The notes under the pieces: model-generated | Seen by the model: the letters and a program-made list of their open reading frames with translations, nothing else | What the model was told of the DNA's origin: nothing | The model's database searches: none | Shown here: positions 10,377 through 52,029 of the stretch, piece by piece | How positions within the stretch are numbered: position 1 is the stretch's first letter | Layout: every line of letters starts with the position of its first letter | Source of the DNA: Anaspis maculata | Lineage: Eukaryota; Arthropoda; Insecta; Coleoptera; Scraptiidae | NCBI GenBank assembly: GCA_949128115.1 | Contig: OX421961.1 | Span: 106,190,363-106,254,362 of the forward strand | Direction of reading: 5' to 3' | DNA: 64,000 bases | Position numbers and translations under genes: made by a program

Positions 10377-12326
10377 GTTAAATTCCGATTGTTCAAGTAC
10401 CACGCGTGGCTCGCAACCAGTTATTGCATGAATCGTCCACGTAAATCTCATTCAACTTTTGGATTCTTATCACCGGCACATTTGATCTGCTTTTTGAAAA
10501 TAACTTAGGTTATGAATTTTATCGATGTGTCAGCAGTGTCACTGTCGCCACAGATGACTGTCACCAAAAGCCAAGTTGACATGCGCTCTCTTGAGAAACA
10601 AAATCGATGTTTTGCCGACAAGCCCAGAGCCGTACTAAGTTCACGGATACTGTGTGTGAATTTTAGCCGAAATTTTTTTAAAATGATTGACACTGAATCA
10701 AAGTTTGAACCCAAAGTTTATTAGGTAAAAAGAACAATGGTAGGTACAATACAGATAACGACTACATTTTAAACACTTTTTACAACCACGAAACCAATAA
10801 AATCTGTTATTGATGCCTTCTACAGTCCGTTTTTTTTAATCTGCCCAGCCTCATTGGAACTTAATTATGCGTTTTACGCTAGGCAAACTATATGTTTTTG
10901 GAATCAGAAAAGAAATCTATCGATTGGTGAATTGTCAATTTTTTTTGACAGATGCGAAATTTTGACAAATGACAGTACATAACATAATTTTTTTTCGAGG
11001 GAATAACTTTTCATGACCGGTTACACTTGGTTATAGAATTTGACGTTTGAGCGAACATTGGTTTTAAGTGGTAAAGGAAGTGCCGCCATTTTGATATCAT
11101 CACCGGTTATATATTTCATAACCTGGGCATGGGGCTGGTTATTGTTATGGTGGGGGAACAAATTGTGGCGGCAACAGATTTGAATTTGAAAGAAGCAGCG
11201 GTCCAGAATTTCCAAACTTCAGACGTACCTAACCTAACCTTAAAAACTTGACTTGACAACGAGGGAAGAAGAATCGAAGACGATGAACTCATCTGCGATG
11301 GACCCACAAGAACATCGGGTAATCCAGATGCCCGATGGCCGCCTGCTGTGGTCACATACTTGAATAGCTATACCGCTCATGAACCTATTGCGCATTCTGC
11401 CGCGCCGCGTAACAGAAGGAGTTAGAGAATGACGCCATTTTGATGGTTAATTTCCAGTGTATCTCAAAATACCGAGCTATATAGCTAACACAAAATATCC
11501 CAAGTGCCGTGAAACTCATCAAACTTTCTGCAATTTTACAATAGGCGATTTACATTTAAAAAACGCCACCTGGTGTAGAGCTCGGTACTTGATCGTCGAG
11601 GACGTTTTTGCGAGGAAAACACACTCCGACGTCTAGTAGCCTAGGTGGGCACTAGTGGATACCTGTAATACCCACATATTGACATGGAAATTTGACAAGT
11701 AGAAATAATCTGAAAAAGGGGTTTGCATTTGTGTCTCTTATTTCATGTTATGGTTAGCGTAGTTAGCAGTTTTTTAGTAGATCTAGCTCCAGAGGTGCGC
11801 AGCTGAAAGACTACGCCCCCAGAAATGCACTACATTATTGCGATAAAAAAAGACAACGTTAACGTCGCGAACACAGAGGTAGCTACGGCGAGCTTGTTAG
11901 AATGAAAAATGCGGATCTCCAGCTGAAGTCGAAGCAGGAAATCTTTAGAAAAAAGCGAGGAAAAAAGGTAGGTGGTGGTTGACTCTGCACGGCCAGCCCG
12001 AGGTGATTTTTTCTTGGCTGGCAGGCTGGTCGACGGGCTTGTGTGTTTCCCTCCGTGCGGGTGTGACAGAGTCTGTTGCTCTTCCTTGGGCGGAAGCTAT
12101 GGATGATTTAGAGAAAGGTCTGCGACGACGCTGGTCATCAACATGGGGCCCAATAACGAGCCTATGGGGTCCCAAGGGTTCACAGGAACGAAAGTTTGCT
12201 TGTAGCGTACTGCACAAGACAGCAAAGTGACAGTTTTGACATGCCACCAATTGACGTAACCACCGCCGTTGCCGGACGGCAACTTACACCAGTTCTAAAA
12301 ATTAATGCCCTAAAACTTCCTCGACG
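10377..12326. other. Intergenic, upstream of malectin, no gene seen
   Basis: The malectin 5' UTR and promoter should lie just above 10376, but no clear promoter element is visible. Small open frames on both strands at 10505-10724 and 11945-12250 overlap each other and show no domain. Confidence 0.35.
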
Positions 12327-12406
12327 AAACGGCCATTTTCCCCAATAAGGTCAATCGCCTTATAGGCCTTATAGGCGATTGACCTTATTGGGGAAAATGG
12401 CCGTTT
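12327..12406. repeat. Perfect 33-bp hairpin with 14-base loop
   Basis: Left arm 12327-12359 is the exact reverse complement of 12374-12406 (it begins AAACGGCCATTTTCCCC). The loop contains TATAGGCC. No mismatch in either arm, so it is young, conserved or maintained by conversion. Confidence 0.8.
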
Positions 12407-12519
12407 TTAGAATATAGAATATAGAATTTTAGAATATCATTAGGTATATCTACACACCGTTCTGAGTGGTTTGTCAATTTTTGTTTGTTTTGATTTGCGC
12501 GAGGATTTGCGTGTGGCCG

Positions 12520-13600
12520 TTATCCGTACCTCACCCAAGAACAACTTTTATACGAAGTATGACCACTCCCACACTGATCAACAATGCCCTGCAACGCCTT
12601 TGGCATGCTGAAAATTAAATTATTCTGATTTTCATCCTGTGGGATCTCGTCCCAGGCCCGCTGCAAAGCTGCAAAAAGCTCCCGATGGGTGTGAAATTCA
12701 CCACCCTCCTGCAAAACCCTTCTTTACAGCATATATCCCATGCGTGTTCAATGGGATTCATGTCAGGACTCTGCGGCGGTCATGGTAAAACACGAGGTAA
12801 AACAGAATCTCATACTCTTGCGGAAACTCTCAAACAATTAGCGCAGTATGCATGGGGTCGCGGTGGCCTTACATTGAGCATCAAATGCTGCAGCATTTGC
12901 TGCTCAATGTAAGGCCAGTATAAGAGGGTGAAATTTTCTTCAAATGTCCCCTCTACTTCCAATGCACTGCACCTGCTTCTGGAAGGACATATAATCTTGA
13001 AGTATTTCATCCCTATAACTGCAGTGCAGTCAGGTTGCCTTTCTACCAAAACGAGGCGTGTTCTTCGGCCAATTGATTAAATCATGACGGTACCACCATA
13101 AAAGGGATGAACTTCCTAGACATTCCTGAGCCGATTATTGTTGCCAGGTCGCCTCCATCCACGGATTCGTCTGGATGGATTCCAAAACGAGGTTCGTCCG
13201 TGAAAAGGGCCTGATCTCATTGGCGACATTTCCAGTTTTAGTTTTCTCGCGTCCACTCTAAACCGACGACGGGCTCGATTATTGTCTCTTGTTGAAAGCT
13301 CACCTGAGAGGCCATCGGGCTCTTAAATGGACATCGTGTAGACGGCCCCGTGGCGCAGGCGGTCGAGTGACTGGCCTGCGACGCGGAAGTCCCAGGTTCG
13401 ATTCCCGGTGGAAAGTCTGGGTGTTGTGTTGTCCGAAATTTGTCCTTTTCTGAATTTGTAAACCTGATAAATAAACGGGCAAACTCCTATGGCGAGAAAA
13501 AACCGATAAGGAAAAAACATTATTATTATTATTAAATGGACATCGTGCAACCTGGTTTATAAGACTGGGTTGCACCCAACATAACCCGTCACATAGACTA
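12520..13600 (-). pseudogene. Tc1-like transposase remnant, split by a SINE
   Basis: On the minus strand, pieces in shifting frames match a Tc1/mariner DDE transposase. Around 13190-13110 a segment reads FTDEPRFGIHPDE, the catalytic beta-strand Asp region. Near 12715-12530 the C-terminal part reads LFAALQRAWDEIPQD, then SMPKALQGIVDQCGSGHTSY, the usual Tc1 tail. The N-terminal side near 13300 (RARWPLR) continues beyond the SINE at 13339-13531 as RLHDVHL. Frameshifts, a short palindromic insertion near 12890 and the SINE show it is dead. It lies between malectin and ERK and has no role in either. Confidence 0.7.
13339..13531 (+). mobile_element. tRNA-derived SINE with 16-bp target duplication
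   Basis: The head carries a pol III A box (TGGCGCAGGCGG) and B box (GGTTCGATTCC); the body is about 100 bp and ends in (ATT)n. TTAAATGGACATCGTG flanks it exactly on both sides (13323-13338 and 13532-13547), the signature of LINE-primed retroposition. It sits in the Tc1-like remnant. A short relative is at 42043-42131. Confidence 0.85.
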
Positions 13601-13614
13601 CTGGTTCGGGACCA

Positions 13615-16600
13615 GACCGGTCATAAATGGTTACTCGTTGAAATAAGACTGAAGTCTTTTATTCTTTCAAGATCAGGTCATAATTAGATAACACTGAAGC
13701 AATCAAGAAATCAATAACTTTGTCGCTTTCTTTCAAATGACAATAATTTTGATGTAGGTTTACTATTGGATCGAAATAATTGAGAGTGGCTCATTCACAT
13801 CCACAGTGGGTGTGAGTAAGTGAAGACTTCGAGCGTGGATAACTGAGAGTGACTCATACTTTCCATCCTAGTTCCACGTTCTTCGCCGCAACGCTCCAAG
13901 TGTTCACTTACTCACTCACAAAGGCACTCACAATACTTTACCTTTCAATAAACTGTTTTTGAGTTTTTTTCTTTACTTTTTCCTTTTGCCTTCAGCCAGC
14001 TACTCTTGAAAATCAAACTATTAGGAATATGGAATGAATAATGTATTCTCAATTATTACCTTTACTATTTTATTTTACACTTATAAGAACTATTTGTAAA
14101 TATTCAAAGACGCCTATAAGAATATGACACACTATAACAGGACTATCTTTAAATAACAACACCTACAGAAAGAAATATAGTTTTAGGCCTTTTTTAACAA
14201 CCAGTTTTTACACATTCTTTGTTCAAACGAAAAAAGCGATTGAAGAAAAAAGATACCCAACATGTTTTTATACTTTTCAAACGAAACTTCTTAGTTCAAA
14301 ATGTGCATCCGATTACAAATACAAGTTGAATGTCACACTTTTTTATATTTTATACTGATACATTAATTCCATACAAGTAATTGGATTATAATCAGCAGAG
14401 TTTCTCTATTTTTATATTAAGTAATGATTTTAGGAATTTTTATGGACTACATCTATCAATTTTTTTTCAACTCAAATGACAATGTAATCGAACACAGCAT
14501 AACAAGAAGTTAAATTCTACAAAAGATATGTGTTTGTCACATCAATATAAATCAGAAAATTTTCACTTTTTGAAGATAACAAGAAGGAATTTTACGCCTT
14601 CAATGAATGTTAACAATCTAGCTGTATCACTGAGCTATCCAAAGGTAGACTTTTCATACACTCTAATATAAAGACTAATTTGCATTGATATTATCCTTAA
14701 AATTACCAATTTTGAACATTATATTCCACCCAGAAGTAAAATAAATAATATTTTTTTCTATGGAAGTTTTGCAACCTTGCGAAATCAAATTGCTAGCTGG
14801 TATCATGAATTTATATGAATAGAATAATGAAACTGTACCTAGATGATAATTGTATACTTTTGGTGATTGAAAATCCAGAAACATTTTGAAACTCCAAACA
14901 TGCAACATCTAAGACACTATACAATAATATTGTTTTCAAACAAGGTAACTTTTGACTATGTGAATTATTATGACCAATATTCATTTCATGGCTCAGAACA
15001 GTGCGAATTTTAATGTTTTTCGAAATATCGTTTGATATGGAAATATCCTTTTTGTTTTTGAATAAAATTGAAAAGCGCCAGTTGAGAATAATTTCAACTG
15101 TGCAAGTACACCACATCATGACAAACAACAATACATAGAGAATTTCAGTAATATAGCTTGAAATGGACAAGACATTTAAGAAATAATCTTTAAAATTAGC
15201 TAAGAGCTACATAATAGTATATATTTACCATAAATCAAATGATAAATCACAGACAAAATGTGTATGCACTTTTTCCTATCATTAGCGTTACATGATAATT
15301 TGAAAAAAGTGTTACTTCTTCAAGCATTTTTACTTTTGATATTTTTGATGTGCGTGATTCCTGACGTAAATTCAAAGTATTTCATGTAAGGCGAACTGAA
15401 AAGCTTTCACAGCAGTTATTGTAATTACAGTTATCTCAAATCAATTCATCAGACGGAATATATTAATACTTTGGGCTTTGATCAAAAGCGGAAAGAATTT
15501 TAGTTATTGTACTTACATTGTGTATTTTATTTTTTATATTTAAATAACAAACTCTAGGCTATTTTTTGTTTAATGAATTGATATGGAACAACTTTTGAAT
15601 TGTTATATCATCGGTTTGTTAACAGCTGTAACTTTACTAGAATAAAGTTTCAACAATTTGTGCCTAGACATCCAGGTATCGTATAGGTATCACTAGATAT
15701 CACCTTTATGTATGCACTTAGAAACATTTCATAATCTGTCAACAAGTCACATAATACTGAAGTCAGTCATCTCACGAGAGGGTAAGTCAATTTCCAAATG
15801 GTTTTAGAATACTTAATAACAAAAATATTCAAATAAAAACTACATATTTATTTCTACACTAGAAATTTTTGGAAAAAAAAGTGTTATGGCCAGCTGAAAA
15901 ATTTATCTTTCAAGATCTTGCACATTGTCAAGACCTCAATATGAACGAGATAATAACTTCATTATTGACACAATAATTCTATGGAATAATTAATTGCAAT
16001 AACCGTTAACACTTCACTGACACCTAGAAGTACAACAATAGGTACTGTCTTTTGTTGAGGTTTATAACAATTCTATTCAACAATAATTCTTTCTTTCATA
16101 TTGCCAGAATTGATGTTGATGGTGAAAGGGAGGCACATTTCTACATATGAAACTACAAATGTTTGTCAATATTTTCTTTTGTAAACAATATAATCATGCA
16201 AGTAACTTGCAATACACACAAATATTTTCAGTTCAATATATACAGGGCGTCTAATTGACTTAGAACGACACCAAAGAGTAATTTAAATTTAATGGACTTG
16301 AAAAGTGTTGAAAACAGTGTTAAGTTTGTAAGTAAATTATTCTAGAAAGAATGTTTCACAATTACTAATATTTCATAATAATACTAGTAATATTACTAGT
16401 TGCAAGACATCAACATGGAATTATAACACCCTGTATATTTCTGTACTTACGAATAATGTAACAATACTGACAAGTTTTGATTAGGTAACATCTAAAAATT
16501 TGTACACCATATTTTAAAATTGAAAAAATATAAAAAGGACACGAAAAATGTAGACAAATAAGTAAATTTGGATAAACGAGTAAACGCGAAATATACACAT

Positions 16601-17107
16601 TTTTTCAAATTTGAATTAATTTCTAACTAGGATAAATATCAAGTATTAAGATTTAACCTCATGTATTTCTTTTTGGAATGGCACCATTTAGATATTTAAT
16701 TGGAGAACAACTAAATGTTGTGTAAAAGTCAGCAATATTTCTCTAGTGCATTTTGACACAACCACAACTTTACAAAAACTAATATTTCAAAAATATATTT
16801 GTTTTGTTTTTGTTGTATTGAGTTACTTAATTTCTACCTTCAACTAACTGTATACGTAAATTTCACTTTTCATTACAACTTATTTACAACTGATGACTAT
16901 GAAATTAACAACTAATGAATTCATATTTTTCATAATTATAAAAAATATCATAATATTTTTCAAACAAAGTAATATACAATACTATGGTTTTATAACCTGA
17001 AAAAGCATGATTTTGCCTTCACCAAAACGGTATCATTATTTTCCTTTTCAATAAAATTCCAAAATTAAAACTCAAAGAACGTCACTTTAAACGCTTATCT
17101 CAAATGA
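13615..17107 (-). other. AT-rich region, probably including the ERK 3' UTR
   Basis: No exon is evident. The sequence directly downstream of the ERK stop is strongly AT-rich with many minus-strand AATAAA motifs, so the true cleavage site cannot be chosen. At 13790-13940 there is a small inverted segment (GTGAGTAAGTGAAGACTTCG... / GTTCACTTACTCACTCAC). The open frames at 14675-15170 are low-complexity and look accidental. Confidence 0.4.
16243..16433. mobile_element. Small TA-flanked element with CAGGGYG ends
   Basis: TA then CAGGGCGTCTAATTG at the left and ACACCCTG then TA at the right. The ends resemble those of the larger foldback elements at 38951, 58248 and 58337. The inverted match is short, so this is tentative. 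Confidence 0.35.
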
Positions 17108-47478
<30,371 letters not shown>

Positions 47479-48561
47479 TTTTAGTGAAACCTTATTCACA
47501 ACCTCTCTCGGTGACAAACTCGCGCACACTAAAGACTAAAGGAAAATCGGGGCTGAAACATACCAGTGTTGCCACCACCGATTTAGACGCGAAAGCTGCC
47601 AAACAAATCCATCAGCAGCGCGAGCCGCGAACGCAAAGACGTTCCCGTGGCCGTGAGCTGGGTGTTGGGTGTAATCACTGTAATCCTTAGATGGTGAAAT
47701 GGTGTAATCGTTGCGTTTGTGGAATGTTCACTTAGGAACATAGATCTTGGGAATGACATAGCTCCATTTTACCATAAGACTTTTATCGACTTTGATTCTT
47801 TGCTAACAAGTCGTAGGTATTTTTGAAATTGTTAGAAATTGACTTCAACTGCGAGTGCTCCAACTCCAACAGAAGTTCGTATTTCACTAGGTATTTTGTA
47901 GTCGTTCTATTATCCCTGGAAGAGTTCATTATCGTAGTTTTTCAAACTTTAGCAGTTTTGAAAAGGAAAACAGAAGCTGTATATTCAGGGCCGGATTAAC
48001 CGTAAGGCTGATTAGGCTATAGCCTAGGGCCCCCTCATTGGGGGTCCTTGAATTATGGTAGTTTCAGCGGTAGATCGGTAAACGCACGCACGATTCCCAG
48101 TAGCTTGGTCTCAAGACAATTTTTCCAAAAGAATTGGGTAATAAAGTAGCAATGATATCAAAAATAAGATTTAGCTTTGTCGCTGGTGGGGGGCCCTCAA
48201 AATGTTATAGCCTAAGGCCCAAATAAGGCCTGATCCGGCCCTGTGTATATTCATCATCTCAATGATTTTCATCAAAACGGAAGAACTAAATAAATTCTTT
48301 TCTTTGCATTTTCACATCCCGCCATTATTCGAAAAATGCAAATGAATGAGTTGGCAATCCTAATTACGAAGACAACCGAGCATCGTCATCGTGGCTGCTT
48401 TGACAGAACATGGCAATCGTCACTACTGACACTTGACAGTCTTGACACTAACAACAACAATTGACATAATTTTTTTGACATTGATCATCGAAAACGTCGG
48501 TCAAGCCCGTCTGTGTTTATATTGAAAAGTATTCTCTAGTTTTTCGATAACTCGGTAAAAA
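47479..48561. promoter_or_regulatory. Shared upstream region of ERK and RPB11
   Basis: 1.08 kb between the two divergent ATG codons. No TATA box or initiator can be assigned with confidence. It contains a hAT MITE (47986-48243). GC-richer sequence immediately above the ERK ATG (47480-47690) is probably ERK 5' UTR; open frames on the plus strand there are its complement. Confidence 0.5.
47986..48243. mobile_element. hAT-type MITE, 258 bp
   Basis: Ends CAGGGCCGGATTAACC / GGCCTGATCCGGCCCTG, exact 8-bp duplication TGTATATT on each side (47978-47985, 48244-48251). Internal pair GCTATAGCCTAGGGCC / GGCCTTAGGCTATAAC-type. Lies in the ERK/RPB11 intergenic region. Confidence 0.88.
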
Positions 48562-49111
48562 ATGAATGCGCCACCAACTTTTGAATCGTTCTTGCTGTAC
48601 GACGGAGAAAAAAAGTAAGTGATTGCAGCAAAATAACCATAACACAGCAATCACTGCATACACACATAACCCAACTTTTTCCAGAATCATAAGAGAACAA
48701 GACACCAAGGTACCTAACGCAGCTATATTTACCATAAACAAGGAAGACCACACCCTCGGAAACATGATCAGAAAGTAAGTTTCATAAACTGGAAGTAGGA
48801 CAAGCTAAAGAAAAAACAATTATTGAATTTACAGTCAATTGCTGAAAGATCCTAATGTACTGTTTGCGGGATACAAAGTTCCTCATCCTCTCGAGCATAA
48901 GTTCGTATTGAGGATTCAGACCACTTCAGATTATTCACCGCAAGAGGCCTTGATGCACGCTATCACAGATTTGATATCAGAATTGTCACTGTTTGAAGAA
49001 CGATTCAAGGTAAAATCATATACCTATAATTGTATGTCTTGCAATCACAACTAAATGGTTTCTTTATTATTTCAGGAAGCAATTAAAGAAAAGAAGGAAG
49101 GTTTGGACTGA
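48562..49111 (+). CDS. Polr2J: RNA polymerase II subunit RPB11
   Basis: Four exons: 48562-48614, 48685-48774, 48835-49009 and 49076-49111, all GT-AG with phases 2, 2, 0, giving 117 residues, the same length as the human protein. The start [12 protein letters not shown] and the block [13 protein letters not shown], then [12 protein letters not shown] and [19 protein letters not shown], are the RpoA/RPB11-type dimerisation domain; the last two helices end in KEKKEGLD. Known role: partner of RPB3 in the Pol II assembly platform, equivalent to the bacterial alpha dimer, nuclear. Introns are all short (60-70 bp). Divergent from ERK. Nothing abnormal. Confidence 0.97.
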
Positions 49112-49187
49112 TTTATTGTTCTTTATTTAAGGTTAGGGTTCTTGGAAATGAGTTGTGAACATAATTAATTTGCTTTAAGTTATTTAG

Positions 49188-49193
49188 AATAAA
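49188..49193 (+). promoter_or_regulatory. Poly(A) signal of RPB11
   Basis: AATAAA 77 bp after the RPB11 stop codon. Confidence 0.65.
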
Positions 49194-49649
49194 TCTGATT
49201 GAAGTTCTAGTAATGTATTTTTACATTTCTCTCACATAGTTAAATAACGTGCAGGACCTATGATGCATAATAATTGGGTATCATTAAAAATGACTAGAAA
49301 ACCATTTTCAATAATTTTTCATAGGTCGGGTTCAATAGGACTGGGTATTTGTAAGTGTTAGCCATAGTTCACTAGATCAGTGTTAACCGGGCTCTTGCGC
49401 GTACAATGAGACGCTTGATATGAAACTTCCAGGCAAAGAGCCTCTGTTAACACATAACATTATTAGAAAAACTATCAATAATCGTTTGTGTAAGTGAAAT
49501 TTTCAACTATTGGTGCTCACTGTTTGTGAGTTGTGAGTCTGATGCTCGTTTTGATGTTATTTTAATCTTTTAAAAATTGAAAACAATCATTTTGAAGGTG
49601 GAATGGGAAGGTACGCTTTCGGTTCTTACAAGAAAAAATTGAAATAAAC

Positions 49650-50622
49650 ACTGCGTCGCACAATGGAACGAGAGTGGTCGTGTGGTTGGACATCGCGCTC
49701 TAGCAATCGTAGGGTCGTAGGTTCGATCCCCGCTGGGATCGTCACATTTTTTTGTGTTTTTACTAACTTTTTGCATATTTTTCGTAAATCTAAGTCCATA
49801 TACCTTGAGTACATTCTATAGCCTTTTGTTTTCTTTGATTTTCATGCAATTACCGTCAAGCACAGAGATATTACACACAGAAGATAGCCCTGAAGAAGTG
49901 CCAGAAAACTCGAGTTCCGCACTTTTCCGCAACATAACGTATGCACCATTTTAATCTGGTAGACTTGGTCCTCAACGTGGCACATCGTATTTTCCGGGGC
50001 AACTTGAGGCATTTCTGCAATTGATTGTTGAAGTAGACCCATCAAGTTTGAGTTTGGTCAGGAAACCAAAGAGGTCCCTGCATGTTTGACTCTGGTTGCT
50101 CCGATCTCGATTGGTCTAGGCGGGTTGTACCACACATGTCTCAAACTGCATGCTTCAATCACAAAGTTTGTGGTACCTGTTTGGCCGCTGACGACAGTCA
50201 TTTTTTTAGTTTTTTTTTCTGGAATGAATCAGTACTTCAATAATCAATTGCAGAATTGCCTCAAGTTGCCCCGGAAAGTACGATATGCCACGCTAAAGAG
50301 CAAGTCTTCCAGATTGAAATGGTGCATACATTATGGTGCGGAAAAGTGCGGAACTCGAGTTTTTTGACACTTCTTCAGGGCTATATTTTGTGTGTAACAT
50401 CTCTACGCTTGATGGTAATTGCATGAAAATCGAAGAAAATGGAAGACTATAGCTTGTACTCAAGACATATGGACGTAGATTTATGAAAAAAATGTGAGAC
50501 GTTAGTGAAAACACAAAAAAAAATGACGGTCCCAGGCGGGGATCGAACCCACGGCCTTTGGATTTCTAGAACACGATGTCCAACCACACGACCACTCTCA
50601 TTCCACAGTACGTCGTGACAAG
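49650..50622. mobile_element. Inverted pair of tRNA-headed repeats
   Basis: The left arm (49650-50028) begins with a tRNA-like head: GAGAGTGGTCGTGTGGTTGG, then GGTTCGATCCCCGC as B box. The right arm (50622-50236, minus strand) has the same head and the same 300-bp body, including TGCAATTACCGTCAAGC, CCTGAAGAAGTGCCAGAAAA and TTCCGGGGCAACTTGAG or their inverse. The two are tail to tail with a roughly 200-bp spacer. Either two SINE copies or one foldback with tRNA-derived ends. Confidence 0.65.
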
Positions 50623-51081
50623 TGTAAAGCGAGAGTCGATCCGATGACAAAAAAGGTTTTATTTTATTCCGTTTCCGCTGGTTTCCGCGAGCACGTAGCG
50701 TGGAAGTTTTGGTCAGGGCTCAGGGCCCTCTCCGAGTCTCCTCTAACTGAAACCCTCTAAGGCCAAAGGTAGGCGAGACGCGAGAGCCACTCTCACACGT
50801 TACGTTGCAGGCAATCTTTGCTACATCAATGTACTGCGGATTGCATAAGACTATCCGGCCCAGAAGCCAGGCAGGAGAACGTCAGAAGCCTTGTTCGGGG
50901 TTGCCAACCGAACAATGAATGAATGAATGAACAAGAAATATTGATTTCAATCATTTCGAAGTAGTAATTTTCAAATTTTGAACTTTTATTCAGTATGGTG
51001 TCAGATTTCCTAACTAGAAAAGCGCAAGGAAACATCTTGCAAAACAAACCGAAAGGCTTCTGCGCATACCTGTGAAAGGAG

Positions 51082-51507
51082 GACGTTGCACGTTGCCATA
51101 TCTTCTATCACGACAACAAGTTGACAACACTGTAATACGGTGTGCGTGTGTGATGTCACGCAAATGGCAGCTGACAGCGCTTGACGTCGATTTGACATTT
51201 CGACAGACCTAACCTAATAACGCTCTTGTTTCGGTGATCGCCTTGCAGCTCGTTGTGTTTCGTATCACCTGAATCTTTTCTGCGTCTTTTTGCCGACGTT
51301 GCACGTTGCCATATCTTCTATCACGACAACAAGTTGACAACACTGTAATACGGTGTGCGTGTGTGATGTCACGCAAATGGCAGCTGACAGCGCTTGACGT
51401 CGATTTGACATTTCGACAGACCTAACCTAATAACGCTCTTGTTTCGGTGATCGCCTTGCAGCTCGTTGTGTTTCGTATCACCTGAATCTTTTCTGCGTCT
51501 TTTTGCC
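51082..51507 (+). repeat. Identical 213-bp tandem duplication
   Basis: Unit GACGTTGCACGTTGCC... ending GCGTCTTTTTGCC runs 51082-51294 and repeats 51295-51507 with no difference that I can see. Contains CTTGACGTCGATTTGACA and CCTAACCTAATAACG. Unlike all other repeats here it has no divergence. Confidence 0.85.
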
Positions 51508-51654
51508 ATACGGCCCGTAAACATTTCATTCTGAACAATATTAAATGTTGAATCGAGTGTTGAATGATTGATGATGTTTGTTTACATTTCGATTATTGAT
51601 TGTCAATTGCCATTGACAGTGACGCTTCGTGCGTCAAAATTGAAATTACCGCGC

Positions 51655-51724
51655 TCTACAGGTATGCGTTCTCATGTATGCGCTGAAGTGATATATGTAC
51701 GTACGTGATGGTAAACGTGGATTA
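51655..51724. mobile_element. MITE family B fragment
   Basis: The right half only, CTACAGGTATGCG to AACGTGGATT. A matching left-type piece (GCGCATACCTGTGAAAGGA) lies at 51062-51080, across the 213-bp duplication. Confidence 0.5.
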
Positions 51725-52029
51725 TCATTGGTAACGGCGGCCATACCAAATCTGACAACATCGCGATTGACAGAGACTGTGGATCATTTGCGAAGTAAGC
51801 AACGAACTTCCAATATTTTCATTATTTTGTAAAACAGAACTATACAAAATAGAAATTTGGCTTGCGACTTAATCTTCTTCACATTTTTAGTAATTTTTTT
51901 GTATATCTGGAGACTTAGTTATGCATGGAAGAGCCTGGTATTCCATAGAAAAGTCGATATTTGTCTGGATGTTTCAAATTTGGCACTAAATAGCGACAGT
52001 TGCGTCCATGTTGCATCTGCGCCGTCGTG

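Noticed and set aside
11945..12250. Overlapping 83-101 codon frames on both strands
   Set aside because: GC-richer stretch leaving both strands open; no conserved motif on either.
51082..51507. CRISPR-like or satellite array
   Set aside because: There are just two contiguous units without spacers, in a eukaryotic genome.
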